Shown one piece after another: positions 63,446 to 64,000 of a stretch of DNA of 64,000 nucleotides. This stretch comes from Mycosarcoma maydis (lineage: Eukaryota > Basidiomycota > Ustilaginomycetes > Ustilaginales): NCBI RefSeq assembly GCF_000328475.2, contig NC_026478.1, forward strand, positions 2,170,001 to 2,234,000, in the 5' to 3' direction. The notes under the pieces were generated by a model, which saw nothing but the letters and a program-made list of their open reading frames with translations, made no database searches and had not been told where the DNA came from. The position numbers were made by a program, and so were the translations under genes. Within the stretch, counting starts at the first letter, position 1. Each line of letters opens with the position of its first letter.

Positions 63446-63934
63446 CAGTTGAACGTTTGCTGCCAACTAAAAAAAATATATTCGTGATTGGCAGTCACGA
63501 GTTCGACTATCCATGCCCGCTGCGCACTTACTGCACAATCAGGCAAACCCCTCACAGCCACAGCCTCCATGTCTTTCCTGATTCGCTCCAGACTATACCG
63601 CTGTCACAGGATAAACCTGAGCAAGCTCTGCTTGTGGCTTGCATCCTTGACCGAAAGCAGCCCTGCAAGATGGTTTTCATGCTCCGCTGACGCTCCATTG
63701 ATACCGCATCAGATCAAGCCACGCTTTGCCCATCAATCTCACTTCCGCTTGCTGGCAACCGTCAACTCACATCCACGAAGCTTACTTGACAGAATCGCGA
63801 CTGCATCTCGCCCTTGTTTTCACGCATCTGCACACGTCCAAGACTCCGAAAGATCGCGTTCAAAACAACGTTCGATGAGACACGTGATGACGTGTGATAA
63901 CAGGATACCAGACATTACTCCGTCGTCCTCCATC

Positions 63935-64000
63935 TCAGTCCAGATCGACTCCCGCCAGCTCATCGACCGTCTTCTTGCGGTGACTCTTCGACTTTCTCTT
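63935..64000 (-). CDS. 3' end of an unidentified gene (partial)
   Basis: The last 66 bases encode, on the minus strand, a 21-residue C terminus KRKSKSHRKKTVDELAGVDL ending in Asp and a TGA stop. The tail is strongly basic and then acidic, as in many nuclear or nucleolar proteins. The gene continues beyond the window and cannot be identified. I call it from codon usage and the continuous open frame only. Confidence 0.5.
   Translation of the reverse strand, partial: KRKSKSHRKKTVDELAGVDLD

Larger units (their letters stand above)
59950..63934. other. 4-kb gene-poor region with a gap
   Basis: This region lies upstream of the Zn(II)2Cys6 gene. From about 59950 to 61000 the plus strand is purine-rich, with GAGAGG and A-tract runs near 60929-60978, so the leader of the regulator would be pyrimidine-rich and contain poly(T). 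A (GT)n run sits near 60020. A GAGGC repeat lies at 61477-61499. The 7-bp repeat family is dense from 62280 to 63490. Frames here (for example 60776-61171) reflect homopolymer tracts. No gene is supported apart from the partial one at the window end. Confidence 0.5.

Noticed and set aside
1..64000. tRNA, 5S rRNA, spliceosomal RNA, transposon or CRISPR features
   Set aside because: I looked for tRNA B-box-like sequences, 5S-like blocks, transposase motifs and spaced direct repeats, and saw none that hold up. A formal scan would be needed to exclude a tRNA.

Overview
This window looks like nuclear DNA of a smut fungus (Ustilaginaceae, the Ustilago/Sporisorium group). Genes are large and mostly intron-poor. 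The introns I can place are short except for one of about 0.9 kb. The intergenic DNA carries many copies of a 7-bp repeat (AATCACG and its complement). Several proteins match core fungal machinery. The family-level placement is inference from gene style and repeats, not from a search. There are no plasmid, phage or CRISPR features, and I saw no rRNA, tRNA or transposon. Two runs of exactly 100 N mark assembly gaps.

Layout. 1-9 kb: a C2H2-type regulator (+) behind a long pyrimidine-rich leader, then a TLD-domain OXR1-like protein (-). 9-21 kb: a leucine-rich-repeat RhoGEF (-), a 3-kb gene-poor stretch, and the splicing factor RSE1/SF3b130 (-). 21-30 kb: a four-span membrane protein (-), SMC6 (+), and a ketopantoate-reductase family enzyme (-). 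30-37 kb: TAF1 (+) and a GCFC-family splicing-linked protein (+). 37-47 kb: a translation-related stretch with UTP25 (-), LSG1 (+), mitochondrial ribosomal mL49/IMG2 (-), spliced SSS1/Sec61 gamma (+) and spliced RPL35 (-). 48-54 kb: a very long single-span membrane protein interrupted by a gap (-), then the small spliced SF3b10 gene YSF3 (+). 55-64 kb: a bacterial-type lipase with a visible catalytic triad (+), a polyglutamine Zn(II)2Cys6 regulator (-), a 4-kb gene-poor stretch with the second gap, and the 3' end of one more gene (-).

Working relationships. RSE1 and YSF3 encode two subunits of the same SF3b complex, though 33 kb apart. UTP25 (small-subunit processome) and LSG1 (late 60S maturation) share a divergent promoter that holds a 13-bp inverted repeat. 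SSS1 and RPL35 converge; their products sit at the translocon and at the ribosomal exit tunnel. For the rest, the neighbours look like ordinary housekeeping genes and do not form a cluster.

Three genes (SSS1, RPL35, YSF3) are split into short exons, and I rebuilt them by joining GT...AG introns to recover the family consensus. Several long reading frames open at TTG or GTG; for these I moved the start to the first suitable ATG. I found no convincing undescribed system. The most distinctive unexplained signal is the 7-bp intergenic repeat family and its palindromic relatives.
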